Notes: generated from the sequence alone by a model not told the origin. Counted from the stretch's first letter, positions 17,212 to 26,844 are shown. The stretch: DNA of 64,000 bases from Spirilliplanes yamanashiensis (GCF_016863475.1 NZ_BOOY01000005.1:1-64000), one strand, 5' to 3'. Program-made: numbers and translations.

Positions 17212-18010
17212 CCAGCCAGGCGCTCGCCTGCCGGGTGGCCGCGTAGCCGGCCAGCACGATCACGTGCAGCAGGTACAGCCACAGCCCGACCGCCACCGTG
17301 CCGCCGACCGCGGTGAACCCGCCGAACGGGATGCCGAGGTCGACCGGGATGGCGCAGAACAGCACGGCCCCGTGCAGGAAGCCGGACAGGTTCGCCGCGG
17401 TGAACGAGCCGACCAGCACCGTGGCGAGCCACTCCGGCCGGCCGGGCGCGACCGCCCGGTAGACCCAGATGATCACCGGGCTGAGCACCAGCCAGGTGGC
17501 CAAGAACGACAGCACGATCCCGCCGACGCCGACCCAGCCGCCCCGGGTGACCAGGTTCGTCGCCAGCGGCATGGCCGCCAGCAGGCTCAGCACCAGCGCC
17601 GGCGCGGCGGCCAGCAGCGGCAGCACGAGCACCCGCCCGCGCCACCCCACCATGGTCTCGCCCGGGTCGCGCAGCGACACGAACGCCCGGCGCAGCCCCT
17701 CGCCGTACAGGGTGGCGGGCAGCAGGGACGCCAGCGCCAGGCCGGGCCCGAGGTCGAGGCCCGCATCGACGAGCGCGGCCAGCGCGCGGTCGGCGCCGAT
17801 CGCGTCGGGCAGCGCCTCGACCAGGTTGCCGGTCAGCCGCCGGATCCGGTCCGCGCCGCCCACCAGCGCGCTGAGCCAGATGGCCAGCAGCGCCACCGGC
17901 ACGATGGCGATGCCGCCGTAGAACGTCACCGCCGCGGCGTGCAGGGCGAGGTCGTGCCCGCGCAGCGGCCGGAACGCCGCCGCGAGCACCTTCCGGGTCC
18001 GCCGCATCAC
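17162..18010 (-). CDS. YihY/virulence factor BrkB family membrane protein
   Basis: This 282-residue protein has about six transmembrane helices. It carries the family features [20 protein letters not shown] near the N-terminus and a run of helices ending in [14 protein letters not shown]. YihY/BrkB proteins are inner-membrane proteins of uncertain function; the old tRNA-processing label (RNase BN) was an error. A GTG at 18010 and an ATG at 18007 are both possible starts, with AAGGA upstream. Its 3' end overlaps the convergent MMPL gene by 50 bases with no room for a terminator between them. Confidence 0.88.
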   Translation of the reverse strand: MMRRTRKVLAAAFRPLRGHDLALHAAAVTFYGGIAIVPVALLAIWLSALVGGADRIRRLTGNLVEALPDAIGADRALAALVDAGLDLGPGLALASLLPATLYGEGLRRAFVSLRDPGETMVGWRGRVLVLPLLAAAPALVLSLLAAMPLATNLVTRGGWVGVGGIVLSFLATWLVLSPVIIWVYRAVAPGRPEWLATVLVGSFTAANLSGFLHGAVLFCAIPVDLGIPFGGFTAVGGTVAVGLWLYLLHVIVLAGYAATRQASAWLVSRRERAPAAEPAPTH

Positions 18011-18073
18011 GGCACGTCCTTACCCAGAACGGACGGGCGGCCACCATGATCGGCCGCCGGGCCGCGGCGGGTC

Positions 18074-18079
18074 TACCAT
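18074..18079 (+). promoter_or_regulatory. -10 element of a likely leaderless promoter
   Basis: TACCAT is followed by six bases and the ATG at 18086, with no ribosome-binding site between. Confidence 0.6.
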
Positions 18080-18085
18080 CCCCGG

Positions 18086-18577
18086 ATGCGGATCATGTTC
18101 GAGGCCAGGAACAGCCGGGGCGCCCTCGCGGACGCCTACAAGCACGTCTTCCGCCGCCGCCTGCTCGCGATCCGCGTCATCGGCGTGCTGGCGATCGCCG
18201 GCGGCGTCCTGCTGCTGATGCTGGGCGACGCCGCCGTGGGCTTCGTCTACGCCGTCGGCGGCGTCTGCCTGGCGGTGGTCGGCCCGTTCGCCGCCACGCA
18301 GGCCGGCGTGAAGGCGAGCTGGCGGCTCGCCGGCCTGGCCACCCGCTACGACATCGGCGACGACGGGGTGCGCACCAGCAACGCGCTCGCCGAGGGGATG
18401 GTGGCGTGGCCGGACGTGGAGGCCGCCGACCGGCTGCCCGGCCAGTGGGTGCTGCGCCTGGGCGGCACCCGGTTCCTCACCCTGCCGGTCGCCGACCTGA
18501 GCGCCGAGCAGCGCGCCCGCATCGCCGGGCTGCTGGCCGAGCGCGAGCTCACCACCGCCGGCGACGGCGCCGCCTGA
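18086..18577 (+). CDS. Membrane protein resembling YcxB/PH-domain-like proteins
   Basis: The 163-residue product has two adjacent hydrophobic segments ([20 protein letters not shown] and [18 protein letters not shown]). A soluble C-terminal half follows with [27 protein letters not shown] and [17 protein letters not shown]. That arrangement, two helices and then a small beta-rich domain with a WxD-like turn, resembles the YcxB family. No catalytic residues are evident. It lies immediately upstream of dxr, 53 bases away, but probably has its own leaderless promoter. Confidence 0.65.
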   Translation: MRIMFEARNSRGALADAYKHVFRRRLLAIRVIGVLAIAGGVLLLMLGDAAVGFVYAVGGVCLAVVGPFAATQAGVKASWRLAGLATRYDIGDDGVRTSNALAEGMVAWPDVEAADRLPGQWVLRLGGTRFLTLPVADLSAEQRARIAGLLAERELTTAGDGAA

Positions 18578-18630
18578 GACGCCGGACACCGCGGGTCCTG
18601 CCGGTGGCGGGCGTCGGGGAGAATGGCCGC

Positions 18631-19842
18631 GTGAGTGAACCGCGGGACGTCGTGCTGCTCGGGTCGACCGGGTCGATCGGCACACAGGCGATCGACATCG
18701 TGCGCCGCAACCCCGGCCGGTTCCGCGTCGCCGGCATCGGGGCGGGCGGCGGCAACGTCGAGCTGCTCGCCGCCCAGGCCCTCGCGCTGGAGGTCGACGT
18801 CGTCGGCGTCGCCCGGGCCGGCGCCGTGCAGGACCTCCAGCTCGCCTTCTACGCCGAGGCCCAGAAGCAGGGGTACGCCACCGGCGGCTTCAAGCTGCCG
18901 AAGATCGTCGCCGGGCCGGACGCGATGACCGAGCTGGCGCAGTGGCCGTGCGACGTCGTGCTGAACGGGGTGGTGGGCTCGCTGGGGCTGGCGCCGACCC
19001 TGGCGGCGCTGCGCGCCGGGCGCACGCTCGCGCTGGCGAACAAGGAGTCGCTGGTGGCCGGCGGCCCGCTGGTGCGGGCGGCGGTGACCCGGCCGGGCCA
19101 GATCGTGCCGGTCGACTCCGAGCACTCGGCCCTGGCGCAGTGCCTGCGCGGCGGCGCCCGCGGCGAGGTGCGGCGGCTCGTGCTGACGGCCAGCGGAGGA
19201 GCGTTCCGCGACCGGCGGCGCGAGGAGCTGGCCGGCGTGACGCCCGAGGAGGCGCTCAAGCACCCCACGTGGGACATGGGCCCGGTGGTGACGATCAACT
19301 CGGCGACGCTGGTCAACAAGGGCCTCGAGGTCATCGAGGCGCACGAGCTGTTCGGCGTGCCGTACGCCGACATCGAGGTGATGGTGCACCCGCAGTCGGT
19401 GCTGCACTCGCTGGTCGAGTTCACCGACGGCTCGACGCTGGCCCAGGCCAGCCCGCCGGACATGCGGCTGCCGATCGCGCTGGCGCTGGCCTGGCCCGAC
19501 CGGGTGCCCGGGGCGGCCGCCGGCGTCGACTGGCGCGAGGCGCACAACTGGGAGCTGCGGCCGCTCGACGACGAGGCGTTCACGGCCGTGCGGCTGGCGA
19601 AGCAGGCCGGTGAGGCGGGCCGCTGCCGGCCGGCGATCTACAACGCGGCCAACGAGGAGTGCGTCGCGGCCTTCGCCGCCGGGCGGCTGCCGTTCCTCGG
19701 CATCGTGGAGACGCTGGAGAGGGTGCTCGCGTCGGCACCGGACTTCGCGGAACCGGGTACCGTCGAGGAGGTGCTGGCCGCGGAGACCTGGGCGCGCGCG
19801 CAGGCCCAGGACATCATCGTGACTGCGGCAAGAGGAGCCTGA
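18631..19842 (+). CDS. dxr: 1-deoxy-D-xylulose 5-phosphate reductoisomerase
   Basis: This 403-residue enzyme converts DXP to MEP with NADPH, the committed step of the non-mevalonate isoprenoid pathway. Motifs in order: NADPH-binding [27 protein letters not shown], the metal-binding [25 protein letters not shown] and [22 protein letters not shown] at 18631 with GGGGAGAA upstream. Its TGA overlaps the next ATG by one base. dxr-rip-ispG is a conserved actinobacterial operon (Rv2870c-Rv2868c). Confidence 0.98.
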   Translation: MSEPRDVVLLGSTGSIGTQAIDIVRRNPGRFRVAGIGAGGGNVELLAAQALALEVDVVGVARAGAVQDLQLAFYAEAQKQGYATGGFKLPKIVAGPDAMTELAQWPCDVVLNGVVGSLGLAPTLAALRAGRTLALANKESLVAGGPLVRAAVTRPGQIVPVDSEHSALAQCLRGGARGEVRRLVLTASGGAFRDRRREELAGVTPEEALKHPTWDMGPVVTINSATLVNKGLEVIEAHELFGVPYADIEVMVHPQSVLHSLVEFTDGSTLAQASPPDMRLPIALALAWPDRVPGAAAGVDWREAHNWELRPLDDEAFTAVRLAKQAGEAGRCRPAIYNAANEECVAAFAAGRLPFLGIVETLERVLASAPDFAEPGTVEEVLAAETWARAQAQDIIVTAARGA

Positions 19843-21095
19843 TGCTGTACGCGCTCGGTGTGGTGGGGTTCGCGCTGGCGATCCTGATCTCGGTGAGCCT
19901 GCACGAGGCGGGTCACATGGTGACCGCGAAGCGCTTCGGCATGAAGGTGACCCGGTTCTTCGTCGGCTTCGGGCCGACGATGTTCTCGTTCCGCCGCGGC
20001 GAGACCGAGTACGGCGTGAAGTGGATCCCGCTCGGCGGCTTCTGCAAGATCGTCGGCATGACGCCGCAGGACGACGACATCGACCCGGAGGACGAGCCCC
20101 GGGCGATGTGGCGCTTCCCGGTGTGGAAGCGGACGATCGTCATGTCGGCGGGCTCGATCACGCACTTCGCGCTGGCGCTCGTCGCGCTGTGGTTCGCGGC
20201 GGCGTTCGTCGGCCTGCCGAACCCGGACCTGCCGAAGGACGACACCGAGGTCCGCAGCCAGCCCGCCCAGGTGTTCGTGGGCGAGTGCGTGAAGATCCAG
20301 GCGTCGGAGCGGCCGTGCGCGGTCGGCACCGGCACCGACATCGCCAGCCCGGCGTTCGCGGCGGGCCTGCGCACCAACGACGTCATCACCCAGGTCGGCA
20401 CCACGCCGGTGGACAACTACGGCGAGCTGACCGACACGATCCGCGCCCAGCAGCCCGGGCCGGTGCCGTTCACCTACGTGCGCGACGGGCAGACCGGCAC
20501 CGCGACGGTGACGCTGGTCGCCGTGGAGCGCGCGCCGATCGGCGACCCGGACGGCCCGGTGCAGCGGGTGGCGCTGGCCGGCGTGAACTGGACGACCACC
20601 AAGCCGGCGTTCGTCACCTACGGCGCGACCGGCGCGTTCCCGGCGGTCGGCGACTACGCCCAGCAGCTGGTCGTCGGCACGTTCGAGTCGCTGAAGAAGA
20701 TCCCGGAGAAGGTCCCGGCGCTGTGGAACTCGATCACGGGCTCCGAGCGCGACCCGGAGACCCCGATCAGCGTGGTCGGCGCGAGCCGGCTGGGCGGCGA
20801 GGCGATCGCCGCCGGCCTGCCGCAGTACTTCCTGATGATCTTCATCGCGCTCAACGTGTTCATCGGCATCTTCAACCTGCTGCCGTTGCTGCCGCTGGAC
20901 GGCGGGCACATCGCCATCGCCTGGTTCGAGCGGGTCCGCTCGTGGCTGTACGCCAAGCTCAAGCGGCCCGACCCGGGCCGCGTCGACTACTTCAAGCTCA
21001 TGCCCGTCACGTACGCGGTGATCCTCATCGGCGGCGCGTTCACGCTGCTCACGGTCACCGCCGACATCGTCAACCCGATCTCCATCTTCAGGTAG
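19842..21095 (+). CDS. Site-2-type intramembrane metalloprotease (RIP/M50)
   Basis: This 417-residue membrane protease carries the zinc motif HEAGH in the first helix ([19 protein letters not shown]). The second active-site segment near the C-terminus is [12 protein letters not shown], whose aspartate binds zinc. A PDZ domain lies between them (about 145-240). The M. tuberculosis homologue Rip1 (Rv2869c) cleaves anti-sigma factors after a site-1 cut, linking envelope stress to sigma-factor release. The ATG at 19842 overlaps the dxr stop (TGATG), so the genes are translationally coupled. Confidence 0.95.
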   Translation: MLYALGVVGFALAILISVSLHEAGHMVTAKRFGMKVTRFFVGFGPTMFSFRRGETEYGVKWIPLGGFCKIVGMTPQDDDIDPEDEPRAMWRFPVWKRTIVMSAGSITHFALALVALWFAAAFVGLPNPDLPKDDTEVRSQPAQVFVGECVKIQASERPCAVGTGTDIASPAFAAGLRTNDVITQVGTTPVDNYGELTDTIRAQQPGPVPFTYVRDGQTGTATVTLVAVERAPIGDPDGPVQRVALAGVNWTTTKPAFVTYGATGAFPAVGDYAQQLVVGTFESLKKIPEKVPALWNSITGSERDPETPISVVGASRLGGEAIAAGLPQYFLMIFIALNVFIGIFNLLPLLPLDGGHIAIAWFERVRSWLYAKLKRPDPGRVDYFKLMPVTYAVILIGGAFTLLTVTADIVNPISIFR

Positions 21096-21103
21096 GAACC
21101 CCA

Positions 21104-22273
21104 GTGACCGCGATCAGCCTCGGCATGCCGGCCGTCCCCCCGCCCGCGCTGGCCCCGCGCCGGCAGAGCCGGCAGCTCATGGTCGGCTCCGTGCCGGTCG
21201 GCGGCGGCGCGCCCGTCAGCGTGCAGTCGATGACCACCACGCTCACCGCCGACGTCAACGCCACCCTTCAGCAGATCGCCGAGCTGACCGCGTCCGGCTG
21301 CCAGATCGTCCGGGTGGCGGTGCCGTCGCAGGACGACGTGGAGGCGCTGCCGGCCATCGCCCGCAAGTCGCAGATCCCCGTCATCGCCGACATCCACTTC
21401 CAGCCGAAGTACGTGTTCGCCGCGATCGACGCGGGCTGCGCGGCGGTCCGGGTCAACCCGGGCAACATCCGGCAGTTCGACGACAAGGTCAAGGAGATCG
21501 CGAAGGCGGCGTCCGACGCGGGCACCCCGATCCGCATCGGCGTGAACGCGGGCTCGCTCGACAAGCGGCTGCTCGCCAAGTACGGCAAGCCGACGGCGGA
21601 GGCGCTGGTCGAGTCGGCGCTGTGGGAGTGCTCGCTGTTCGAGGAGCACGGCTTCCGCGACATCAAGATCTCGGTGAAGCACAACGACCCGGTCGTGATG
21701 ATCCGGGCGTACCGGCTGCTCGCCGCGCAGTGCGACTACCCGCTGCACCTCGGCGTCACCGAGGCCGGCCCGGCGTTCCAGGGCACGATCAAGTCGTCGG
21801 TGGCGTTCGGGGCGCTGCTGGCCGAGGGCATCGGCGACACGATCCGGGTGTCGCTGTCCGCCCCGCCGGTCGAGGAGATCAAGGTCGGCCAGGCGATCCT
21901 GGAGTCGCTGGGCCTGCGTGAGCGCGGGCTGGAGATCGTGTCGTGCCCGTCGTGCGGGCGCGCCCAGGTGGACGTCTACACGCTGGCGGAGCAGGTGACG
22001 GCGGCGCTGGAGGGCATGCCGGTGCCGCTGCGGGTCGCCGTGATGGGCTGTGTGGTGAACGGCCCGGGCGAGGCGCGCGAGGCCGACCTGGGTGTGGCGT
22101 CCGGCAACGGCAAGGGCCAGATCTTCGTCAAGGGCGAGGTCATCAAGACGGTGCCGGAGTCGCAGATCGTCGAGACGCTGGTCGAGGAGGCCCTGCGGAT
22201 CGCCGACGAGATGGGCGCCGAGCTGCCGGACGAGCTGCGCGAGCTGATGGGCCCGCAGGTCACGGTGCACTGA
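21104..22273 (+). CDS. ispG: 4-hydroxy-3-methylbut-2-enyl diphosphate synthase (GcpE/IspG)
   Basis: This 389-residue [4Fe-4S] enzyme makes HMBPP in the MEP pathway, downstream of Dxr. It has a TIM-barrel N-terminal part ([32 protein letters not shown]). The C-terminal cluster domain has CPSCGR and [10 protein letters not shown], which supply three cysteines and a glutamate ligand. The GTG at 21104 lies eight bases after the protease stop; the ribosome-binding site (AGGAA) is weak, so coupling is likely. The position matches gcpE (Rv2868c). Confidence 0.97.
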   Translation: MTAISLGMPAVPPPALAPRRQSRQLMVGSVPVGGGAPVSVQSMTTTLTADVNATLQQIAELTASGCQIVRVAVPSQDDVEALPAIARKSQIPVIADIHFQPKYVFAAIDAGCAAVRVNPGNIRQFDDKVKEIAKAASDAGTPIRIGVNAGSLDKRLLAKYGKPTAEALVESALWECSLFEEHGFRDIKISVKHNDPVVMIRAYRLLAAQCDYPLHLGVTEAGPAFQGTIKSSVAFGALLAEGIGDTIRVSLSAPPVEEIKVGQAILESLGLRERGLEIVSCPSCGRAQVDVYTLAEQVTAALEGMPVPLRVAVMGCVVNGPGEAREADLGVASGNGKGQIFVKGEVIKTVPESQIVETLVEEALRIADEMGAELPDELRELMGPQVTVH

Positions 22274-22283
22274 GCGCCGCCGG

Positions 22284-22304
22284 CCCGCGGGCCCGGCCCG
22301 CGGG
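22284..22304. terminator. GC-rich inverted repeat between convergent ispG and padR
   Basis: CCCGCGGGCC (22284-22293) and GGCCCGCGGG (22295-22304) are perfect reverse complements around one base. The same bases form a direct repeat of CGGCCCGCGGG. A shared terminator is likely, but there is no T-run. Confidence 0.5.
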
Positions 22305-22904
22305 TCACTCGGCGAGGATCGCGTACAGCTTGCGCTTGGTCTCGCCGAGCACGTCGAGCGCCTGCTGGCGCTGCTCGGGCGTGCCGTTGAAGCCGACCTG
22401 GCGCAGCGCGTCCATGATGCCGACGGCCGCGTCGCGGAAGTCCTGGACCTGCGACATGGTCTCGTCGCCGCCGAACTGCTGCCACGGCGGCGTCTGGGCG
22501 GCGGTCTCGGCCTCGGCGCGGCCGGCGTCGGTGAGCGCGAACCGCTTGCGGCCGCCGTCGGTCTCGGCGGCGATGAGCCCCTCGTCCTCCAGCAGCTGCA
22601 GCGTGGGGTAGACGGAGCCGGGGCTCGGCCGCCAGATGCCGTTGGTGCGGGTGTCGAGCTCCTGGATCATCTCGTAGCCGTGCATCGGGCGCTCGACGAG
22701 CAGCGCCAGGACAGCGGCGCGGACGTTGGGCCGCCGGGCGCCCCCGCGGCCGCGGTGCCCGGGATGGCCGGGACCGCCGAAGCCGCCGCGGCCGCCGAAG
22801 CCGAAGCCGGGGCCGAACGGGAAGCCGGGCGGGAAGCCGAAGCCGCCGCCGCGCCGCCGGGTCTCGTGTCCCTCGTGTGCCTCGTGGAAGTGACGGAATC
22901 CCAT
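22305..22904 (-). CDS. PadR family transcriptional regulator
   Basis: The 199-residue protein has the PadR winged helix: NVRAAVLALLVERPMHGYEM, GIWRPSPGSVYPTLQLLEDEGL and a basic wing GGRKRFALTDAG. A C-terminal helical dimerisation region follows. The first 55 residues are unusual: a His-rich start followed by a glycine/phenylalanine/proline-rich tail (FGFPPGFPFGPGFGFGG). Such tails occur in a PadR subgroup of actinobacteria. A palindrome CGATATATCG lies 41 bases upstream of the start and is a good candidate for autoregulation. Confidence 0.92.
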   Translation of the reverse strand: MGFRHFHEAHEGHETRRRGGGFGFPPGFPFGPGFGFGGRGGFGGPGHPGHRGRGGARRPNVRAAVLALLVERPMHGYEMIQELDTRTNGIWRPSPGSVYPTLQLLEDEGLIAAETDGGRKRFALTDAGRAEAETAAQTPPWQQFGGDETMSQVQDFRDAAVGIMDALRQVGFNGTPEQRQQALDVLGETKRKLYAILAE

Positions 22905-22944
22905 GTCGTTCTCCTCCGTGGGCGATGTGTTTCCGATGGTTCAA

Positions 22945-22954
22945 CGATATATCG
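22945..22954. promoter_or_regulatory. Candidate PadR operator
   Basis: CGATATATCG is a perfect 10-bp palindrome and a rare AT-rich island here. It lies upstream of padR and of the divergent GNAT gene. PadR regulators commonly bind such ATAT-centred palindromes in their own promoters. Confidence 0.55.
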
Positions 22955-23036
22955 GCAATGCATCGCCGACAAGAGCCGGAGCCGAACCGCCGGGGCAGCC
23001 CGTCGAACCGCGTTCACATCTGGCACGCTGGTACCC

Positions 23037-23876
23037 GTGTTGACAGTGCCGGTGCGCGCGCTCGGCGAAGGGGAGCGCGCGGCGGTCGAGCGAGTCCTCG
23101 ACCAGGACCCCTTCGCCGGCGCTCAGGTGGCGGAGCGGGTGGCGACGCATGGGCTGAGCTGGTGGCGCTCCGACGGCCGCATCTACGGCTACGGCGGCGG
23201 CCGCCGGGTCGAGTCGCTGTGCTGGTCGGGCGCCCACGTCGTGCCCGTGTGCGCCAGCGGTCCCGCCGTCGCCGCGTACGCCGACCTACTCGGCTCCGGC
23301 CCGCGCGCCTGCTCGTCGATCATCGGCCGCGCCGACGCGGTCCTCGGCCTCTGGGAGCGCCTCGCCGGCCACTGGGGGCCGGCCCGCGACGTGCGCCCGC
23401 ACCAGCCGCTGCTGGTCATCGACGGCGAGCCCGCCGTCGCGCCCGACCCCGAGGTGCGGCTCGTGCGCCCCGACGAGGTCGACGCGCTGTTCCCCGCCGC
23501 GGTCGCCATGTACACCGAGGAGGTCGGCGTCTCGCCGCTGGCCGACGACAACGGCCGCGGCTACCGGCGCCGGGTCGCCGAGCTGGTCAAGGGGCGCCGG
23601 GCGTACGCGCGATTCGTCGGCGGCGAGGTCGTGTTCAAGGCCGAGCTGGCGATCGTCACCCGGCGCACCGCCCAGGTGCAGGGCGTCTGGGTCGCGCCGC
23701 ACCTACGGGGGCGCGGGCTGGCCACCGCAGCGATGGCGGCGGTGGTGCACGACGCGCTGCGCCGGGTCGCGCCGTCGGTCAGCCTCTACGTGAACGACTA
23801 CAACACCGCGGCCCGCCGCGTGTACGCGAACTGCGGGTTCCAGCCTGCCGGGGCGTTCGCCACCGTCCTGTTCTGA
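23037..23876 (+). CDS. GNAT family N-acetyltransferase with DUF4081-type N-terminal half
   Basis: The 279-residue protein has two halves. The N-terminal half (WWRSDGRIYGYGG; RACSSIIGRADAV) matches the family usually called DUF4081. The C-terminal half is a GNAT domain with the acetyl-CoA loop APHLRGRGLATAAMAAVV and the terminal NDYNTAARRVYANCGF. The gene sits just after ispG in many actinobacteria (Rv2867c), here with padR inserted between. The substrate is unknown. The GTG at 23037 was chosen from the conserved start LTVPVRALGE; no ribosome-binding site is seen. Confidence 0.88.
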   Translation: MLTVPVRALGEGERAAVERVLDQDPFAGAQVAERVATHGLSWWRSDGRIYGYGGGRRVESLCWSGAHVVPVCASGPAVAAYADLLGSGPRACSSIIGRADAVLGLWERLAGHWGPARDVRPHQPLLVIDGEPAVAPDPEVRLVRPDEVDALFPAAVAMYTEEVGVSPLADDNGRGYRRRVAELVKGRRAYARFVGGEVVFKAELAIVTRRTAQVQGVWVAPHLRGRGLATAAMAAVVHDALRRVAPSVSLYVNDYNTAARRVYANCGFQPAGAFATVLF

Positions 23877-23906
23877 TTTTCATCATCTGAAACGTCGGCG
23901 GGTGCA

Positions 23907-23912
23907 TACGAT
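23907..23912 (+). promoter_or_regulatory. -10 element of a likely leaderless promoter
   Basis: TACGAT is followed by seven bases and the GTG at 23920. This spacing favours 23920 over the GTG at 23902, which would lie upstream of the -10. Confidence 0.55.
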
Positions 23913-23919
23913 CCGTGGC

Positions 23920-24414
23920 GTGGGTCGCATGGTGAAGCAGGTCACGGAGAACACGGTGCACTACGTGTGGTACCCGGGCGACATGAAGGAGTGGCGCCGG
24001 GCCGCGTTGGCGCTGGTGGTGGGCCTGCTGGTGTTTGCCGGGGTGTGGATCTTCAGCCGCGACCTGCTGCCCGCCGTCGTCTTCGGCACCTCCGCCACGG
24101 CCGGCGTCACCGGCGTCAACTTCGGCCGCCGCGACGCCCAGGCGTACAGCGGCTTCCCCGACCTGTCCGACCGGGCGGCGCGCCGGGCGGCGATGGTGCA
24201 CACCGGCCGGGCGGCCTGGCGGGCGCTGGTGCAGGGCTGCTTCGCCGCGGGCGCCGCCGTGCTGATCGTCAACCTGCCCGCGACCGGCGTCGTCGCGAAC
24301 TGGCTGCTGCCGGTCGTGCCCGCCGTGGTCGGCACGCTGGCCCGGCAGGCCGGGATGCTGCACGAGCGGCTCGGCGTCTCCGCCTCGACGCCCGGCCCCG
24401 CCAAGACCGCCTGA
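23920..24414 (+). CDS. Two- to four-helix membrane protein of unknown function
   Basis: This 164-residue protein has a short N-terminal stretch (KQVTENTVHYVWYPGDMKEW), then two hydrophobic segments (ALALVVGLLVFAGVWIF and LLPAVVFGTSATAGVTGV). After a hydrophilic loop rich in arginine come two more (FAAGAAVLIVNLPATGVV and WLLPVVPAVVGTLA). No family was recognised. The GTG at 23920 is preferred because a -10 hexamer lies seven bases before it. Its stop is one base from the stop of the convergent serine hydrolase. Confidence 0.65.
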   Translation: MGRMVKQVTENTVHYVWYPGDMKEWRRAALALVVGLLVFAGVWIFSRDLLPAVVFGTSATAGVTGVNFGRRDAQAYSGFPDLSDRAARRAAMVHTGRAAWRALVQGCFAAGAAVLIVNLPATGVVANWLLPVVPAVVGTLARQAGMLHERLGVSASTPGPAKTA

Positions 24415-24415
24415 C

Positions 24416-25738
24416 TCACCACATCCAGGCCAGGACGGCGAGCGCCGCCGCGTCCACCACCGCCGACACCGCCACGGCCGCCCACCGGGCGCCCGGCCGG
24501 CCGGTGGCGTCGGCCGGCAGGGACCGCCAGCGCAGCACCGCCACCGCCGCGCCGCCGGCCGCGAGACCGGCCGCCACCACCCACAGCCACGGCGGCACGG
24601 CGAGCCACGCGCCGAACCGCCACACGCCCGCCAGCCACACCGCCGCCGACAGCGCCGCGGTCAGCACGCGCAGCCGGTCGGCGGCGGGCCGCCACCACGG
24701 GCCGGGGCGGGCGGGGGCGAGGGCGGCGGCCGCCGTCGTGCCGGCCCCGGCGAGCAGGGCCAGCAGCGTGACGGCCACGGCGAACGGGCGGTGCGGCGCG
24801 GGGTCCGGCGCGCCGGTGACGCCGAGCAGGCGCAGCCCCAGGTTCTCCACCCCGCGGTCGGTGTCGCCGAGCACCACGACCGCCCTGCCCGCGGCCCGGT
24901 CGATCGCCAGGTAGGCGGAGAAGCCTCCGGTCGCGCCGTTGTGCCAGGTGATCTCGCGGCCGCCGTGGGTGTCGGTGAACCACGCCCACCCGATCCGGCC
25001 GCCGTCGCCCGCGTCGAACCGCGGGGTGGTGGCGTCCGCGCCGGGCGGCGGCGGGCCCGCGACGACGGTGGCGGTCATGCCGAGCGGGCGCAGCACCCGG
25101 TCGGCGAGCAGCTCCGGGTACGGGATGCCGGTCCGGGCGGCGAGCGCCTGGCCGAGCAGCGTCATGCCGAAGTTGGAGTACACGACGCGGCCCCGGTCGT
25201 CGCCGGTCCGCGCGGCGGCGGCCGCGGCGAGCACCGCGCCGACGTCCTGGCCCTCGTACGGGTTGCGCCCGGCGAGCGTCCGCAGGCCCGAGACGACCGG
25301 GTTGCCGGTGGCCAGGCGGGGCAGCCCGGAGCGGTGGGTGGCCAGCTCCTCCAGCGTGACCGCGCCGGTCCGGGGGTCCTCGAACGCCACCTGCGGCAGC
25401 GTCGCGGCGAGCGTGTCGCCGGGCCGGACCACGCCGTCGGCGACGAGGTCGGCGAACAGCATCGCGGTCAGCGGCTTGGCGAGCGAGCCGATCTCGAACA
25501 GCGGCCCGCCGCCCCGGGCGCCGACGGTCGCGGTCGCGGTGCGGCCGCCCTCGACGAGCGCCACCTGCAGCCCCCGGTGGCCGGGGACGTCGCCGGCCGC
25601 GTCGCGGACCCGCTGGGCCAGGGCGGCGTCGCCGGTGCCGGCGTCGCCGAGGTGGTGCGGCCGGGGCGCGAGGAACGCGGCGAGCGCGGCGGCGAGGGCG
25701 GCGGTGAGGGCGAGGACGAGCAGGGATCGGCGGTTCAT
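24416..25738 (-). CDS. Membrane-anchored class C beta-lactamase-like serine hydrolase
   Basis: This 440-residue protein has an N-terminal membrane segment (LLVLALTAALAAALAAFLA). A beta-lactamase/D-alanyl-D-alanine carboxypeptidase-type domain follows, with SxxK in GSLAKPLTA, YxN in YSNFGM and a HNGATGGF loop in place of KTG. The last 120 residues contain four further hydrophobic helices. The active site probably faces outward. Substrates may be peptidoglycan peptides, D-peptides or esters. The ATG overlaps the stop of the upstream ArsR-like regulator as ATGA, so the two are cotranslated. Confidence 0.85.
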   Translation of the reverse strand: MNRRSLLVLALTAALAAALAAFLAPRPHHLGDAGTGDAALAQRVRDAAGDVPGHRGLQVALVEGGRTATATVGARGGGPLFEIGSLAKPLTAMLFADLVADGVVRPGDTLAATLPQVAFEDPRTGAVTLEELATHRSGLPRLATGNPVVSGLRTLAGRNPYEGQDVGAVLAAAAAARTGDDRGRVVYSNFGMTLLGQALAARTGIPYPELLADRVLRPLGMTATVVAGPPPPGADATTPRFDAGDGGRIGWAWFTDTHGGREITWHNGATGGFSAYLAIDRAAGRAVVVLGDTDRGVENLGLRLLGVTGAPDPAPHRPFAVAVTLLALLAGAGTTAAAALAPARPGPWWRPAADRLRVLTAALSAAVWLAGVWRFGAWLAVPPWLWVVAAGLAAGGAAVAVLRWRSLPADATGRPGARWAAVAVSAVVDAAALAVLAWMW

Positions 25739-26205
25739 CGGCGGGCTCCCTCCAGGACGACCAGCAGCGGCACGACCCGCTCGCCGGGGACCTCGTAGCG
25801 GCCCCGGGCGGCGGCGCGCAGCCAGCCGGCGGCGACGAGCTGGCGCAGGTGGTGGTAGAGCTGGCCGGTGGTGCCGAGCGTCTCGTCGGCGGCCAGCTCG
25901 GCCGAGGACGTGACGCCGGTCAGCACCCGGTGCAGCAGGCGCAGCCGGACGGGGTGCCCGAGCGCGGCGAGGCCCCCGGCGAGGGCGGACCAGTCGGTGT
26001 CCAGCAGGTCGGCGGTGGTGGCCGCCTGCTGCCACTCCCAGTGCGCGCCGGTGGGCAGGTCGACCGCGCCGGTGAACAGCACGCCGTCGCCGACGCGCTC
26101 GCGCAGGCCCTCGAGCGCCCAGAACGTGGCCGGGCCGGGCGTGCGGCCGGCGGTCAGGGCGGCGACGGCGGCCTCCAGCGCGGCGACGCGCTCCTCCAGA
26201 TCCAT
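25735..26205 (-). CDS. ArsR-like winged-helix regulator
   Basis: The 156-residue protein starts with a short coiled-coil segment (LEERVAALEAAVAALTAG). After a middle domain it ends in an ArsR-type winged helix: LGHPVRLRLLHRVL, TSSAELAADETLGTTGQLYHHLRQLVAAGWL and a basic wing RGRYEV. No metal-binding cysteines are present, so it is not a classical metal sensor. It is coupled to the serine hydrolase downstream and probably controls it. A palindrome at 26215-26230 lies just before its start. Confidence 0.85.
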   Translation of the reverse strand: MDLEERVAALEAAVAALTAGRTPGPATFWALEGLRERVGDGVLFTGAVDLPTGAHWEWQQAATTADLLDTDWSALAGGLAALGHPVRLRLLHRVLTGVTSSAELAADETLGTTGQLYHHLRQLVAAGWLRAAARGRYEVPGERVVPLLVVLEGARR

Positions 26206-26214
26206 GACCCACTA

Positions 26215-26230
26215 TTACGCGAATACGTAA
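26215..26230. promoter_or_regulatory. Candidate operator of the ArsR-like regulator
   Basis: TTACG (26215-26219) and CGTAA (26226-26230) form an inverted repeat with a six-base spacer. It starts ten bases upstream of the regulator's ATG and overlaps the probable promoter. Confidence 0.55.
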
Positions 26231-26235
26231 GAACG

Positions 26236-26844
26236 TCAAAGCGTCGTGCGGAGGCGCAGGGCGGCCGCGCCGGTCAGCCAGGCCGTGACGACGCACAGCA
26301 TCACCCGCTCCACCACGCCGCCGGTCGCGCCGCGGCCCAGCACCAGCATGGTCAGCGCCTGGAGCACGCCGAGGGGCACCAGCACCAGCGCGCCGAACCC
26401 CGCCACCCGGCGCAGCGCCCACGCCGCCGCGGGCGTCGCCGCCAGCAGCAGCATCGCCAGCGCCAGCGCCGCCATCCCGCCGATCGCCGCGCCGCCGTGC
26501 ACCAGGTCCGCGGCGGTGGCCGGCTCGTACGGGGGCAGCGGGCACCCCGGCGAGCACGGCACCGCGCCCGACGTGCCCGCCCCGGCCGCCGACACCACCA
26601 GCAGCGCCGCCACGGCGCGCGACACCGGCGCCAGCGACACCCCGAGCAGCAGCACGCCGGCCGCGACGAGCAGCATGCCGGTGCCGTACGCCGCGCCGTG
26701 GATGCCCAGGCCGGCCTCGCTGACGTACCCGGGCGACCACAGCCCCGGGCCCGCGGACAGCGCGAAGGCGACGGTGCCGAACCCGGCGGGCACGGCGACG
26801 GCGGCGGCGGCCGCCGCGGCGCGCGCCGTCCCGATCATGGTCAT
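26236..26844 (-). CDS. DUF998-like membrane protein
   Basis: This 202-residue protein has six hydrophobic segments. It has the DUF998-type loop near the first helix (GLWSPGYVSEAGLG), a second loop CSPGCPLPPYEP and a conserved histidine in TAADLVHGGAAIGG. The ATG at 26844 was chosen because TAGCGT lies seven bases upstream; a GTG three codons earlier is an alternative. DUF998 proteins have no firmly assigned function. It lies upstream of the ArsR-like gene on the same strand, but the candidate operator between them suggests separate transcription. Confidence 0.7.
   Translation of the reverse strand: MTMIGTARAAAAAAAVAVPAGFGTVAFALSAGPGLWSPGYVSEAGLGIHGAAYGTGMLLVAAGVLLLGVSLAPVSRAVAALLVVSAAGAGTSGAVPCSPGCPLPPYEPATAADLVHGGAAIGGMAALALAMLLLAATPAAAWALRRVAGFGALVLVPLGVLQALTMLVLGRGATGGVVERVMLCVVTAWLTGAAALRLRTTL

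Noticed and set aside
24968-25738. Assignment of the serine hydrolase as a true antibiotic-resistance beta-lactamase
   Set aside because: SxxK and YxN are present, but the third motif is HNG rather than KTG and the protein carries extra membrane helices; many such proteins are esterases or peptidases.
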